From Gymnodinialimonas sp. 202GB13-11 (GTDB lineage: Bacteria; Pseudomonadota; Alphaproteobacteria; Rhodobacterales; Rhodobacteraceae): a DNA stretch of 64,000 bases. The first letter of the stretch is position 1, and each line of letters starts with the position of its first letter. Below the pieces are notes generated by a model, which was not told the DNA's origin, did not search any database, and saw only the letters and a program-made list of their open reading frames with translations. Location of the stretch: assembly GCF_040932485.1 (NCBI RefSeq), contig NZ_JBFRBH010000001.1, positions 682,001 to 746,000 on the forward strand. The letters are read 5' to 3'. The position numbers and the translations under genes were made by a program. Positions 1 through 7,899 of this stretch are shown in pieces.

Positions 1-563
1 GGCGCGCCTTGTGCCTCGGGCTGTTTCAGGCGCGTGAGCGTGAGCGGCAGGAGGGCGGCGCAGCACAGAAGTGCCAGCAGGTTGTAGGAGACGTAGGAGG
101 CCGGGGCGAGCAGGCCGATCATCAGCTGTGCCACGACCTGACTGCCGGTATCGACCATCCGGTAGATGCCCAGGGTCCGGCCTCGGTTTTCGTTGTTGGC
201 CTTTGCCTGCAGCCAAGCCTCGATCACCGTATAGGCCCCGGCGATGCAAAGCCCGGTGAGGACGCGCATTGCGGCCCAGGCATAGGGATTGATGATCAGC
301 ATGTGCGCGAGAAGGCCAATCGCGCCCAGGGCGGTGCATACCGCAAAGCCACGGGAATGCCCGACGGCCCCGATGAGGCGCGGGGCCCACCAGCATCCGA
401 TGAAGAAACCCAGGAAATGCGCCGAGCCCAGAAGGCCGATCTGCCCGTTGCTGAAGCCGAGGACGGTGCCAGACAACACATCGAGCGGCCCCACGCCCGA
501 AGACGAAAGCTGCAACAGGATCACCGACAGGAAGAGGGCGGCGAATGAGATGAGGAGGCGCAT
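1..563 (-). CDS. MFS transporter, N-terminal part (runs off window)
   Basis: The minus strand from an ATG at 563 is open to the window edge and encodes 187 residues. They begin MRLLISFAALFLSVILLQLS and contain about five hydrophobic segments. A basic GHSRG-type loop follows the second segment, as expected for motif A between TM2 and TM3 of major facilitator proteins, and a later segment reads RVLTGLCIAGAYTVIEAWLQ. That last pattern resembles YcaD-like MFS proteins. The role is presumably proton-coupled uptake or efflux in the inner membrane; the substrate cannot be predicted. The gene is on the same strand as imuA but separated by about 340 bp of non-coding DNA. The C-terminal half is outside the window. 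Confidence 0.8.
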   Translation of the reverse strand, partial: MRLLISFAALFLSVILLQLSSSGVGPLDVLSGTVLGFSNGQIGLLGSAHFLGFFIGCWWAPRLIGAVGHSRGFAVCTALGAIGLLAHMLIINPYAWAAMRVLTGLCIAGAYTVIEAWLQAKANNENRGRTLGIYRMVDTGSQVVAQLMIGLLAPASYVSYNLLALLCCAALLPLTLTRLKQPEAQGA

Positions 564-900
564 GGGAGCGGTCCGGCTGGCTATGGCTCCGGCTTAGGAG
601 GGTGTTGGCGGCGGTGCAAGGGAATTGGGGCGGGAGTTGCCGCGCGCGCGGGCGTCGCCCACCCACCCACCCCGACGCCCCCCCCCCGCGCTCGCATGGT
701 TTGCGGCGCGCGATGGGTCTTTGCGGCCAAAGCGTTGAGACCTGCTTAGAAGCGGTTCAGGGCGAGGTCTGCCCTGAACGCGCCCTTTCGAGGGTTTTGC
801 CCTTGGATCACGCGTCAAGGACAAGCGGCCCCTGGGCCGACGGCTGGCGCCGATCCTTGACCCGCGATCCAAGGGCGGTGTGGGCGTCGCTGGGTTTGGG
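564..900. other. Non-coding stretch between MFS gene and imuA
   Basis: This is about 337 bp without a convincing gene. Open frames exist on both strands, but they are low-complexity Arg/Gly/Pro/Ser translations of GC-rich DNA with no recognisable domain. The stretch holds a run of eight C residues near 678-685 and a large imperfect inverted repeat at 799-876. It lies directly 3' of imuA, where imuB and dnaE2 often follow in related bacteria; no trace of either is visible here. Confidence 0.6.
799..876. repeat. Imperfect inverted repeat with nested hairpin
   Basis: Arms of 23 bp at 799-821 and 854-876 are reverse complements at 21 of 23 positions. The left arm starts GCCCTTGGATC and the right arm ends GATCCAAGGGC. 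The 32-bp loop contains a second small palindrome, GGCCC-CT-GGGCC. No T-run follows, so a simple intrinsic terminator is unlikely. It could be a dispersed palindromic repeat or an mRNA-stabilising structure at the 3' end of imuA. Confidence 0.7.
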
Positions 901-1551
901 TCAGGCCAGGTGGAGCGTGCGCGCCTGCGCCTGCGACGGTTCCGGTCTGGGTTCAGCGGTGATGGCTACTTTGCCCTGTGTGCCCCGTTCCACCATCCAT
1001 TCCCCCGGCGCGGCGTCGCGGGCGCGCAGGCGGGCGAGGGTCCAGCTTTCGGCGTCAGTGCGGTGGGTTGGGGTGAGGCTCCACCTTGTCTCAATGCCCG
1101 CAGACCCGCCTTCGCCGGGGGTCAGCAAAAGACCTAGCGGCGCGCGGCCTGTCTGTTCGGCCCCGGCCTCAGCCGCCAGATGCAGGCGGCGCACGGGCGT
1201 CAGGCCCGGTGGCTCGGGCAGGTCACAAACCACCAGATCCGAGAGGCCTGTGCGCAACGCCTCTTCCATGCACCACAGAAGATCGGCGGGGCGGCAGCAT
1301 TCCACGAAGATCAGGCGGGCGGGATCAATCTCGGCCCGGACACCGGCCATATGCAGCCGGTCGGGGTGCCAATCGGGGCGGATCCACAGCACCTCACGCG
1401 GGGTCGTCTGCGCCAGCCAAAGGGCAAGGCGGCGGCGGGCAGGACCGCAGGCTTCGTGAGCGCGGGCGCCTTGCAGGTTGAACCGGTCGAGCAGGCGCAG
1501 GCCCGGGCGCGTCTTGCGGTGGGATTGGCGGGTGATGCGGGGCAGGTCCAT
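901..1551 (-). CDS. imuA: ImuA-like (RecA/SulA-like) SOS mutagenesis protein
   Basis: A 216-residue protein resembling the short ImuA proteins of Rhodobacterales. It has a HEACGPARRR segment near the N-terminus in place of a full Walker A, a hydrophobic strand VLWIRPDWHPDRL, then LLWCMEEALRTG, LVVCDLPEPPGLTPVRRLHL and LGLLLTPGEGG, all laid out as in a RecA-like fold. In the family, ImuA works with the inactive polymerase ImuB and the DnaE2 polymerase in SOS-induced translesion synthesis. The start at 1551 (MDLPRIT) is preferred over the upstream ATG at 1587, because the longer version would place the LexA box at 1569-1583 inside the reading frame. No imuB or dnaE2 follows on this strand. The family call is from sequence pattern only. 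Confidence 0.7.
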   Translation of the reverse strand: MDLPRITRQSHRKTRPGLRLLDRFNLQGARAHEACGPARRRLALWLAQTTPREVLWIRPDWHPDRLHMAGVRAEIDPARLIFVECCRPADLLWCMEEALRTGLSDLVVCDLPEPPGLTPVRRLHLAAEAGAEQTGRAPLGLLLTPGEGGSAGIETRWSLTPTHRTDAESWTLARLRARDAAPGEWMVERGTQGKVAITAEPRPEPSQAQARTLHLA

Positions 1552-1568
1552 GGAGGAGGAGTATAGAT

Positions 1569-1583
1569 GTTCTTGATATGTTC
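1569..1583. promoter_or_regulatory. LexA (SOS) box, GTTC-N7-GTTC
   Basis: The plus strand reads GTTC TTGATAT GTTC, an exact match to the direct-repeat operator GTTC-N7-GTTC known for alphaproteobacterial LexA. It sits 18 bp upstream of the imuA start (minus strand) and 66 bp upstream of the aldo/keto reductase start (plus strand). It therefore most likely represses imuA and could also affect the divergent gene. Confidence 0.75.
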
Positions 1584-1649
1584 TCAAGTCTTGCGTTCGG
1601 GACGTGGCCCGCTACTTTGCCCTTTCACGAGACGCGAAAAGGACAGTCC

Positions 1650-2693
1650 ATGCGCCAAATCCCCCTCGGCAACACAGACGAGACGATCACCGATTACTGC
1701 CTGGGCACGATGACCTGGGGCACGCAGACGCCGGAGGCCGATGCCCATCGCCAGATGGACATGGCGTTGGAGGCGGGCATGTATGTGGTCGACACCGCCG
1801 AGATGTATCCCGTAAACCCGATCAGCGCCGAGACCGTTGGCGTGACCGAAGAGATCGTGGGACGCTGGAACGCAGCCAATCCGAGTCGGCGGGGTGAGTA
1901 TACGCTGGCGACCAAGCATTCCGGGCTGAACGACCGCTTTGTACGCTTCGGACAGCCCATCAGCGGGGCCACGTTTACCGAGGCGTTAGAGGGATCGCTG
2001 CGGCGGCTACAGACGGATTGCATCGACATCTATCAGCTGCATTGGCCGAACCGGGGCAGCTACATGTTCCGCCAGAACTGGACCTATACGCCGAAGGGCG
2101 ACAAGGCGGAGATCCTGGCCAACATGCACGATGTCCTGGAGGCAGCGGGTGCGGCCGTGAAAGCGGGCAAGATGCGCCACTTCGCGCTTTCGAACGAAAG
2201 CGCGTGGGGGACGGCGAACTGGATCCGTCTGGCCGATGAGCATGGGCTGCCGCGCGTGCAAACCGTGCAGAACGAATACTCGCTGATGTGCCGGATGTAT
2301 GACACGGACATGGGCGAGTTGAGCGTGCACGAGCAGGTGACGTTGCTGGCCTTTTCGCCTTTGGCAACGGGCTTGCTGACGGGCAAATATCAGGGCGGCG
2401 CCGTGCCGGAGGGCAGTCGCATGACGTTGCAGCCTGAGATGGGTGGGCGGAAGACCGATCGCGCGTTTGAGGCGGCGGGGGCCTATCTGGACGTGGCGCG
2501 CAAGCATGGGATTGATCCGGTGCATATGGCGTTGGCCTTTACGGTGCAGCGGCCCTTTGCGGTCTCGACCATTTTCGGGGCGACGACTTGTGACCAGCTT
2601 CAGCACATCATCGACGGCAAGGATACCGTCCTGAGTGATGAGGTGATGGCGGATTTGGATGACGTCCACCGGGCGCATCCGATGCCATACTAA
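1650..2693 (+). CDS. tas: NADPH-dependent aldo/keto reductase (Tas-like)
   Basis: A 347-residue (alpha/beta)8-barrel oxidoreductase with length and motifs close to E. coli Tas. The N-terminus carries CLGTMTWG. The catalytic tetrad of aldo/keto reductases is visible as Asp and Tyr in VDTAEMYP, Lys in LATKHSG and His in YQLHWP. SNESAWG and the late FGATTCDQL segment fit NADP binding. The family reduces carbonyl substrates with NADPH in the cytoplasm; the physiological substrate is unknown. The start at 1650 has an AAAGGA ribosome-binding site at 1638-1643. An in-frame ATG at 1578 lies inside the LexA box and has no Shine-Dalgarno. The next gene starts 9 bp downstream. Confidence 0.88.
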   Translation: MRQIPLGNTDETITDYCLGTMTWGTQTPEADAHRQMDMALEAGMYVVDTAEMYPVNPISAETVGVTEEIVGRWNAANPSRRGEYTLATKHSGLNDRFVRFGQPISGATFTEALEGSLRRLQTDCIDIYQLHWPNRGSYMFRQNWTYTPKGDKAEILANMHDVLEAAGAAVKAGKMRHFALSNESAWGTANWIRLADEHGLPRVQTVQNEYSLMCRMYDTDMGELSVHEQVTLLAFSPLATGLLTGKYQGGAVPEGSRMTLQPEMGGRKTDRAFEAAGAYLDVARKHGIDPVHMALAFTVQRPFAVSTIFGATTCDQLQHIIDGKDTVLSDEVMADLDDVHRAHPMPY

Positions 2694-2702
2694 GGGGCTG
2701 CC

Positions 2703-3395
2703 ATGGCGCTGTTGCGGGCTGCATTCTTGTCGCCGGTGATTGTGCCGCAATTGGTGTGGGTGCGGCTGAGAGCGTCGCGCTTGCCGGAAGCGGCTGGGCC
2801 GCGGGAGGGGCAGACCGGGGCGGGGCGCGCGCTGAGGGTGTTGGTGATCGGCGACAGCACGGCGGCGGGTGTCGGAGTTGAGACGCAGGCCGAAGCGCTG
2901 GCGGGCCAGCTTTCGAGCGATCTTGCACGTGATCATAGCGTCACCTGGAAGCTGGTGGCGCGGTCGGGGGCCATTGTGCCGGACCTGTTGGAAATGCTGG
3001 CGGGCGTCGAGGGCAGCTTTGACTGTGCCTTGATCTGCCAGGGTGTGAATGACGCGAAGAATGGCCGGTTGCAGCCGAATTTCGAGCGTGAATATGCCTC
3101 GCTTCTGCGGACATTGTCGGACCGGTTCGGGGTGCGAACGATCGTCTGCTCGGGCCTGCCGCCGATGCAGTTTTTCACATTGCTGCCGCGCCCGTTGCGG
3201 GATGTGCTGGGAGCGCGGGCGGCGCGGTTTGACCGGGCGATTGCAGGCTTGGCAGACGCCCATCCCGGCGCGCAGTTTCTGCCGATGAATTTCACCGATG
3301 ATGTGTCGCTGATGGCCTCTGACGGGTTTCATCCCGGTCCGCGTATCTATGCGATGTGGGCGGAACGGGCGGCTGAGATGATGCGGGCGGGCTAA
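2703..3395 (+). CDS. SGNH/GDSL-family hydrolase
   Basis: A 230-residue protein with an N-terminal hydrophobic, basic stretch (residues 1-25, possible membrane anchor or uncleaved signal) followed by an SGNH hydrolase domain. Block I is GDST at residues 50-53 (Ser52 nucleophile), the block III position is GVND, and block V is DGFHPG with Asp207 and His210 completing the triad. Such enzymes are esterases, lipases or thioesterases acting on acyl esters. The gene lies 9 bp after the aldo/keto reductase, probably in the same transcript, and is followed by a palindromic repeat at 3396-3452 and by a second SGNH gene. No specific substrate can be assigned. Confidence 0.85.
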   Translation: MALLRAAFLSPVIVPQLVWVRLRASRLPEAAGPREGQTGAGRALRVLVIGDSTAAGVGVETQAEALAGQLSSDLARDHSVTWKLVARSGAIVPDLLEMLAGVEGSFDCALICQGVNDAKNGRLQPNFEREYASLLRTLSDRFGVRTIVCSGLPPMQFFTLLPRPLRDVLGARAARFDRAIAGLADAHPGAQFLPMNFTDDVSLMASDGFHPGPRIYAMWAERAAEMMRAG

Positions 3396-3452
3396 GGGGG
3401 CGCTGCCCCTGCGCTACGCGCTCCCCCGACATATTTGCGGAACAAAGATGGG
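3396..3452 (+). repeat. Palindromic GGGGGCGC...GCGCTCCCCC element with ATATTTGCGGAAC tail
   Basis: Immediately after the stop codon, GGGGGCGCTGCCCC and GCGCTCCCCC can pair (3396-3427). They are followed by ATATTTGCGGAACAAAGATGG. A related tail (ATATTTGCAGAAATGGG preceded by GGGGGAG) occurs upstream of bhcA at 34613-34640. I recall similar blocks in intergenic regions of other Rhodobacterales, so this is probably a dispersed palindromic repeat that may also act as a transcription terminator. Confidence 0.5.
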
Positions 3453-3505
3453 GCGGGTTGCGTGGAGGATTTGACAGCGTCAGGGTGCGGGGAGGGGAGA
3501 TTTCC

Positions 3506-4639
3506 ATGGCCAATATCCTGATCTACGGGGACAGTAATTCGCACGGGACCAAGCCGTTGAAGGTGTTGGGGGCGTTTGATCGTTACGGCGAGGCGGACAG
3601 GTGGCCGGATGTGATGGCGGCGGCCCTTGGTCCGGGGCACGGGGTGATTTGTGAGGGGCTGCCGGGGCGCACGACGGTGCATCACGATCCGGTCGATGGT
3701 GGCAATCGCAACGGGGCAGAGGTTCTGCCTGCGGTGTTGTTGAGCCACTTGCCGCTCGATCTGGTGATCGTGATGTTGGGCACGAATGACCTGAAGCCGC
3801 GCTTTGCGACCTCGGCCTTTGATATCGGCAAGTCGGTGGAGCGGCTTTTGCGGGAAACGCGCACGCTTTTGCCGGATGTTGCCATGATGGCTGTGGCCCC
3901 GGCGCCTGTGCGAGAGACGGGCGTATTGACGGAGGCCTTTGCGGGTGCGGAGGCGCGGCAGGTGGGATTGGCCGACCACATTCGCGGTGCGGCGGAGCGG
4001 ATCGGCGCGGGCTTTGTGGATGCGGGCGCGCATGTAGCGATCTCGGATGTGGATGGTGTCCATTGGGAGGCGGAGGCGCATCGCCGTTTCGGCGCGGTGA
4101 TGGCGGAGGCCGTGACGGGGCTGGTGGACATTGCTGTGCCGAAGGCCGCGGGCCGCTTGCCTGCACCGGACCCGAGCGCGCCGGAGCCGCCCGTGACACT
4201 CGCCATGGAAGTGCCGCGGGATTGGGTCGACTACAACGGGCACATGAACGAGGCGCATTACCTGCGCGCTTTCTCGGACGCGACCGACCAGATGCTGGAC
4301 TGGGCCCGGATGGATGCGGCCTGCGTTGCGGCGGGGCATTCGGTGTTCACGGTCGAGACACATATTCGGCATTTGGGAGAGGTCGATATTGGCGACCGGA
4401 TCGAGGTGCGCACGCGAGTGCTGGAGGGGGGCGGAAAGAAGCTTCACGTCTGGCACGAAATGTGTGTGGGCGATCAGCTCTGCGCGACGGGGGAGCAATT
4501 GCTGCTGCATATGGACATGGCAACGCGCCGTTCGGCCTTGCCGCGAGAGGATGTGGGCGACTGGCTGGGGGCCGCATATGCGGCGCATGCCGGGCTGCCC
4601 GCGCCCGACGGGTTGGGGCGGTTCGTCGGGCAGCGCTAG
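3506..4639 (+). CDS. SGNH arylesterase-like hydrolase fused to hot-dog thioesterase
   Basis: A 377-residue two-domain protein. Residues 1-210 are an SGNH hydrolase of the arylesterase/perhydrolase type: GDSN at 8-11, EGLPGRTT, LPLDLVIVMLGTND ending at 95, and the Asp183/His186 pair in DVDGVH. A Pro/Ala-rich linker (about 211-232) joins it to a 4-hydroxybenzoyl-CoA-type hot-dog domain with VDYNGHMNEAHY at 241-252. The second domain resembles the thioesterase domain fused to L-carnitine dehydrogenase in carnitine degradation. The start at 3506 is set by GGAGGGGA at 3491-3498; the longer frame from 3458 reads through non-coding DNA. Both catalytic sites look intact. The role may be sequential ester and thioester cleavage, but this is inference. 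It is convergent with the MaoC gene. Confidence 0.8.
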   Translation: MANILIYGDSNSHGTKPLKVLGAFDRYGEADRWPDVMAAALGPGHGVICEGLPGRTTVHHDPVDGGNRNGAEVLPAVLLSHLPLDLVIVMLGTNDLKPRFATSAFDIGKSVERLLRETRTLLPDVAMMAVAPAPVRETGVLTEAFAGAEARQVGLADHIRGAAERIGAGFVDAGAHVAISDVDGVHWEAEAHRRFGAVMAEAVTGLVDIAVPKAAGRLPAPDPSAPEPPVTLAMEVPRDWVDYNGHMNEAHYLRAFSDATDQMLDWARMDAACVAAGHSVFTVETHIRHLGEVDIGDRIEVRTRVLEGGGKKLHVWHEMCVGDQLCATGEQLLLHMDMATRRSALPREDVGDWLGAAYAAHAGLPAPDGLGRFVGQR

Positions 4640-4642
4640 AAG

Positions 4643-5083
4643 CTAAAAGTGCAGCAGTACGAGCCAATCGGCGATTAGGGCCGGTGTCTCCTCCCCCTCA
4701 ATTTCCATGCGAACTGCGAGCGTTAGGAGGACGCGGTTCGGGGCTTTCTCAGTTACGCTATTCAGCGTGAAATGCGCCCGAAGGCGTGCATCTGACGGCA
4801 CGGCGGCGAGAAACCGCAGCCGGTCGAAACCATAGTTGATCGAGCTTTCGTAGGGGCCAAGCGCGGGCACGACATCGTAGGCTAGAGTGGAGAGCAGGGA
4901 CAGCGTCAGGAAACCGTGTGCCACAGTGATTCCGTATGGGCCCTGAGCTGCGGCGTCGGGGTCGATATGGATGAATTGGCGATCTTCGGTAACATCGGCG
5001 AAGGTGTCTATGCGAGGCTGATCCACCTTGATCCAGCGCGAGGTGCCGAGGGATTTTCCAATCATGTGGCCGAAACGGGTCAT
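4643..5083 (-). CDS. MaoC-family (R)-enoyl-CoA hydratase
   Basis: A 146-residue single hot-dog domain with the hydratase-2 signature: Asp and His in QFIHIDPDAA, followed by GPYGITVAHGFLTLSLL. In the family these residues hydrate trans-2-enoyl-CoA to (R)-3-hydroxyacyl-CoA in the cytoplasm. Length matches NodN/MaoC-type dehydratases. Its ATG overlaps the stop codon of the upstream XRE regulator by 4 bp (ATGA at 5080-5083), so the two are translationally coupled and the regulator may control its own partner enzyme. Its acyl-CoA substrate is unknown. Confidence 0.85.
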   Translation of the reverse strand: MTRFGHMIGKSLGTSRWIKVDQPRIDTFADVTEDRQFIHIDPDAAAQGPYGITVAHGFLTLSLLSTLAYDVVPALGPYESSINYGFDRLRFLAAVPSDARLRAHFTLNSVTEKAPNRVLLTLAVRMEIEGEETPALIADWLVLLHF

Positions 5084-5943
5084 TGGATGCCGTCCCGAAG
5101 CTGCTTGAGCGTTTGCGGAATATCGCGGGCCGAAATCGTGGCCTCCCGCACCAGATAGTCGAAATGGCGGGTGATGGCGCGCACACGGTCGCGGTCGCGG
5201 AAGGCGAGGTAATGCTGGCCCATATAGATCACCGCCATTTTCGGGCCGAAAACCGTGACTGGGGCGGAAAAGACGGCGCGGGCATCGAATAGGAACAGGC
5301 GCAGGCCGGGGTAAAGGCGGTCGTAGATCTCAGCCATCCAGTCGAGTTGCTCGATACGGATCGTGGGGTCGAGGCCCGCATAATACCCTTCGGCCCGCGC
5401 GAAGCTTTCGAGTTCGTGGATCGGCAGGGCCATCTCGTAATCGCTTTCAGTGAGGCGCAACCAGTCCAGCCGTTCGGCGGCGGCGTCAATCGCGGCCTCG
5501 GGGCGCTTGTGCGTGACGGGCGCATATTCCCATTGCAGCATGGCGTTGGTTTTCAGCACATCGGGCAAAGTCGCGGGCACATGGCGGATCTTGTAGCCCT
5601 CAGCCTCGCGCTGCCATTCGAAGATCTGATCGTCGAGCGTGGTCGCCCGCCCGGTTTCCGAGATCGACAGCGAGCTTTCCAGCAATTTGCCCGCCTGTTC
5701 CGGGCGGTCGGTGAGGCCCAGAAGCCAGTCGGCGGAGACATCGAGCGCCTGCGCACAGGCGGCCACAACATGGCCACCGGGCACGCGCGCCGTCTCCCCC
5801 GACAGGATCTGCGTGATGGTGGACCGGTCCACGCGCACGGCCCGGGCCAAGGCCGCGCGGCTGAGGCCAGAAGCGGCCAAAGCGGCACTCAGCCGATCCG
5901 TGAACAGGCGTGCGCGATCTCGTTTGTCGATTTCTTGCAGCAT
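5080..5943 (-). CDS. XRE-family transcriptional regulator with C-terminal sensor-like domain
   Basis: A 287-residue protein. Residues 10-70 form a lambda-repressor-type helix-turn-helix (LSRAALARAVRVDRSTITQIL, then GGHVVAACAQALDVSADWLLGLTDRP). The remaining 200 residues are a conserved but unnamed domain rich in aromatic residues (EYAPVTHKRPEAAIDAAAER, RLYPGLRLFLFDARA, AVIYMGQHYLAF), perhaps ligand-sensing. ATG 5943 is taken as the start; a longer frame to 5958 has no better ribosome site. The gene is divergent from the desaturase at 6072 across about 130 bp and coupled to the MaoC gene, so it probably controls one or both. The ligand is unknown. Confidence 0.8.
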   Translation of the reverse strand: MLQEIDKRDRARLFTDRLSAALAASGLSRAALARAVRVDRSTITQILSGETARVPGGHVVAACAQALDVSADWLLGLTDRPEQAGKLLESSLSISETGRATTLDDQIFEWQREAEGYKIRHVPATLPDVLKTNAMLQWEYAPVTHKRPEAAIDAAAERLDWLRLTESDYEMALPIHELESFARAEGYYAGLDPTIRIEQLDWMAEIYDRLYPGLRLFLFDARAVFSAPVTVFGPKMAVIYMGQHYLAFRDRDRVRAITRHFDYLVREATISARDIPQTLKQLRDGIQ

Positions 5944-6071
5944 TGTTGGGTTTATCAAACGATGTTGGTTTCATGTGGAGCAAACACTGACTGCTCCTGA
6001 CAATCAAGTCCCGCTAAAGTTGAGGCACGGCGCAGGGGACGCGCCGCCCTTGAACATTGTCAGGAGACTTC

Positions 6072-6941
6072 ATGCGGATCGAGTGGCCGACACTCGGGCT
6101 TATCGCCTTGTGCTATTGCGTCTGGACGGGCGCCCTGTTCCTGCCAATCTGGGCGGCGTTCCCGGTTCTGGCATTGGCCATCGCGCTACAATCCTCGCTG
6201 CAACATGAAGTGCTGCACGGGCATCCGTTCGGCGACCGGCGGTTGGGGGAGCCGTTGGTTTTTGCCAGCCTCAACCTCGCCATTCCATATCTTCGTTTCC
6301 GCGAGACGCATCTGGCGCACCATATGGATGCGAACCTGACAGACCCATATGATGATCCGGAAAGCAATTACATGGACCCGGCGGTTTGGGCAAAATTTAA
6401 AGCCCCAGTGCGTGCTCTTCTGGCTTGGAACAACACTTTGTTGGGGCGGATGCTCTTGGGGCCATTGCTGGGCCAGATCGCCTTCATGGCGGCAGATGCG
6501 CGTTTGATCCGGGCCGGAGATCGTGCGGTCGCATGGGCCTGGCTTGCACATATCGCGGCAAGCGCGGCCGTTGTTTGGATCGTTATGCTGTCACCGTTTC
6601 CTATATGGGCCTACCTGATTGCCTGCTATCTGGGTCTTGGCATCCTGAAAATCCGTACATTTCTGGAGCATCAGGCCCATGAACGCGCGCGGGGGCGGAC
6701 CGTGATTATCGAAGATCGCGGGCCATTGGCGTTCCTGTTCCTCAACAACAACTTGCATGTCGTGCACCACATGCACCCCAAGCTGCCCTGGTATCGCCTG
6801 CCGCAGATCTACTTCAACAATCGCGAACGGTATCTGCGCCGCAATGACGGCTACCGGTATGCCAGTTACGGCCAGATCTTCCGGCGGCATCTGCTGCGCG
6901 CCAAGGATCCTGTGCCGCACCCGCTTTATTCGCAGAAATAG
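6072..6941 (+). CDS. Fatty acid desaturase family membrane di-iron enzyme
   Basis: A 289-residue membrane protein with the three histidine clusters of membrane di-iron desaturases/hydroxylases: HEVLHGH (about residue 52), HLAHH (about 85), and HVVHHMHP (about 234, after NNNL). About four hydrophobic helices separate them. The family uses O2 and two electrons to desaturate or hydroxylate acyl chains or related lipids at the inner membrane. ATG 6072 has an AGGAG site at 6062-6066. The gene is divergent from the XRE regulator and followed 37 bp later by an EamA transporter. The exact lipid substrate cannot be told. Confidence 0.85.
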   Translation: MRIEWPTLGLIALCYCVWTGALFLPIWAAFPVLALAIALQSSLQHEVLHGHPFGDRRLGEPLVFASLNLAIPYLRFRETHLAHHMDANLTDPYDDPESNYMDPAVWAKFKAPVRALLAWNNTLLGRMLLGPLLGQIAFMAADARLIRAGDRAVAWAWLAHIAASAAVVWIVMLSPFPIWAYLIACYLGLGILKIRTFLEHQAHERARGRTVIIEDRGPLAFLFLNNNLHVVHHMHPKLPWYRLPQIYFNNRERYLRRNDGYRYASYGQIFRRHLLRAKDPVPHPLYSQK

Positions 6942-6978
6942 CTTGGCAATCCGGGCGGGCGCTTCCATGGCTTAGGCC

Positions 6979-7893
6979 ATGCCGTTTTGGATCATCGCCT
7001 CTGTCTTTGCAGCGTTCATGCAGAACCTGCGTTTCATTCTGCAGCGGCAGTTGAAGGTCACGACGCTATCGACGGGCGGCGCGACATGGGCGCGCTTTGC
7101 CTTCGCGGTGCCGTTCGTGGCCTTGGCTTTGGTCGCTTACAAGACCGTCAGCGGGCAAGGCTGGCCAAGTATCGGCTCGGGCTATTTGCAGTACATCGTG
7201 GCGGGCGCATTGGCGCAGATGCTCGCGACGGCCTGTGTTGTGGCCCTGTTCGCGCGGCGCAATTTCTATGTTGGCATCACGCTGAAGAAGTCCGAGGTGA
7301 TCCTGACGGCCCTTGTGGGTTTTGTGGTGCTTGGGGAAGCTGTATCGGCACCAGTTCTGCTGGCAATCGCAGTGGGCTTTGCGGGTGTGCTTGCCCTTTC
7401 CGACCCGCCACAGGAAACCGGCCTGCCTTGGACGGCGCGAGTGTTTAACTCGGCCTCAGGGTATGGCTTGGCGTCAGGCTTGCTCTTCGGGGTGTCGGCG
7501 GTCTGCTACAGGGGGGCGACTCTGGCGTTGGAGGGCGGCGATGCACCGCTGCGCGCGGCGTTCGCGCTGCTGGCGGCGACGATTGTGCAAACACTAGTGC
7601 TGGGCCTTTACCTCGCGTCGCGCGAACGGGGCGAGATCATGCGCGTTCTGGCATCGTGGCGAATTTCGGGGCTGACGGGGCTGACCTCCATGCTGGGATC
7701 GCTTGGTTGGTTCACCGCCTTCGCCTTGCAGACAGCGGCCTATGTCAAGGCGGTCGGCCAGATTGAGTTGGTCTTCACCTTCCTGTTCTCGGCCTTTTGG
7801 CTGCGCGAGAAGACGTCACGCAATGAGGTGATCGGAATAGCGTTGATCCTGATCTCAATCTGCCTTGTTTTCTGGGCGGCCTGGCCCGGTTGA
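6979..7893 (+). CDS. EamA/DMT-family transporter
   Basis: A 304-residue, ten-helix protein of the drug/metabolite transporter superfamily. Two EamA repeats are visible: the first half ends with LKKSEVILTALVGFVVLGEAV, the second with GQIELVFTFLFSAFWLREKTSRNE, the usual 'E..f..l.....l.E' pattern at the end of each repeat. The protein sits in the inner membrane and probably exports or imports a small metabolite; substrate unknown. It lies close behind the desaturase on the same strand and converges on the NUDIX gene with only 6 bp between stops. Confidence 0.85.
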   Translation: MPFWIIASVFAAFMQNLRFILQRQLKVTTLSTGGATWARFAFAVPFVALALVAYKTVSGQGWPSIGSGYLQYIVAGALAQMLATACVVALFARRNFYVGITLKKSEVILTALVGFVVLGEAVSAPVLLAIAVGFAGVLALSDPPQETGLPWTARVFNSASGYGLASGLLFGVSAVCYRGATLALEGGDAPLRAAFALLAATIVQTLVLGLYLASRERGEIMRVLASWRISGLTGLTSMLGSLGWFTAFALQTAAYVKAVGQIELVFTFLFSAFWLREKTSRNEVIGIALILISICLVFWAAWPG

Positions 7894-7899
7894 TTGCCC

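Noticed and set aside
602-1459. Long plus-strand open frame of 285 codons opposite imuA
   Set aside because: Its translation is low-complexity Arg/Ser/Pro/Gly, it lies antisense to imuA, and it has no ribosome site or recognisable domain. High GC content produces many such frames.
2007-3332. 441-codon minus-strand frame opposite the aldo/keto reductase and SGNH genes
   Set aside because: Antisense shadow rich in Arg/His/Gln; it spans two well-supported plus-strand genes.
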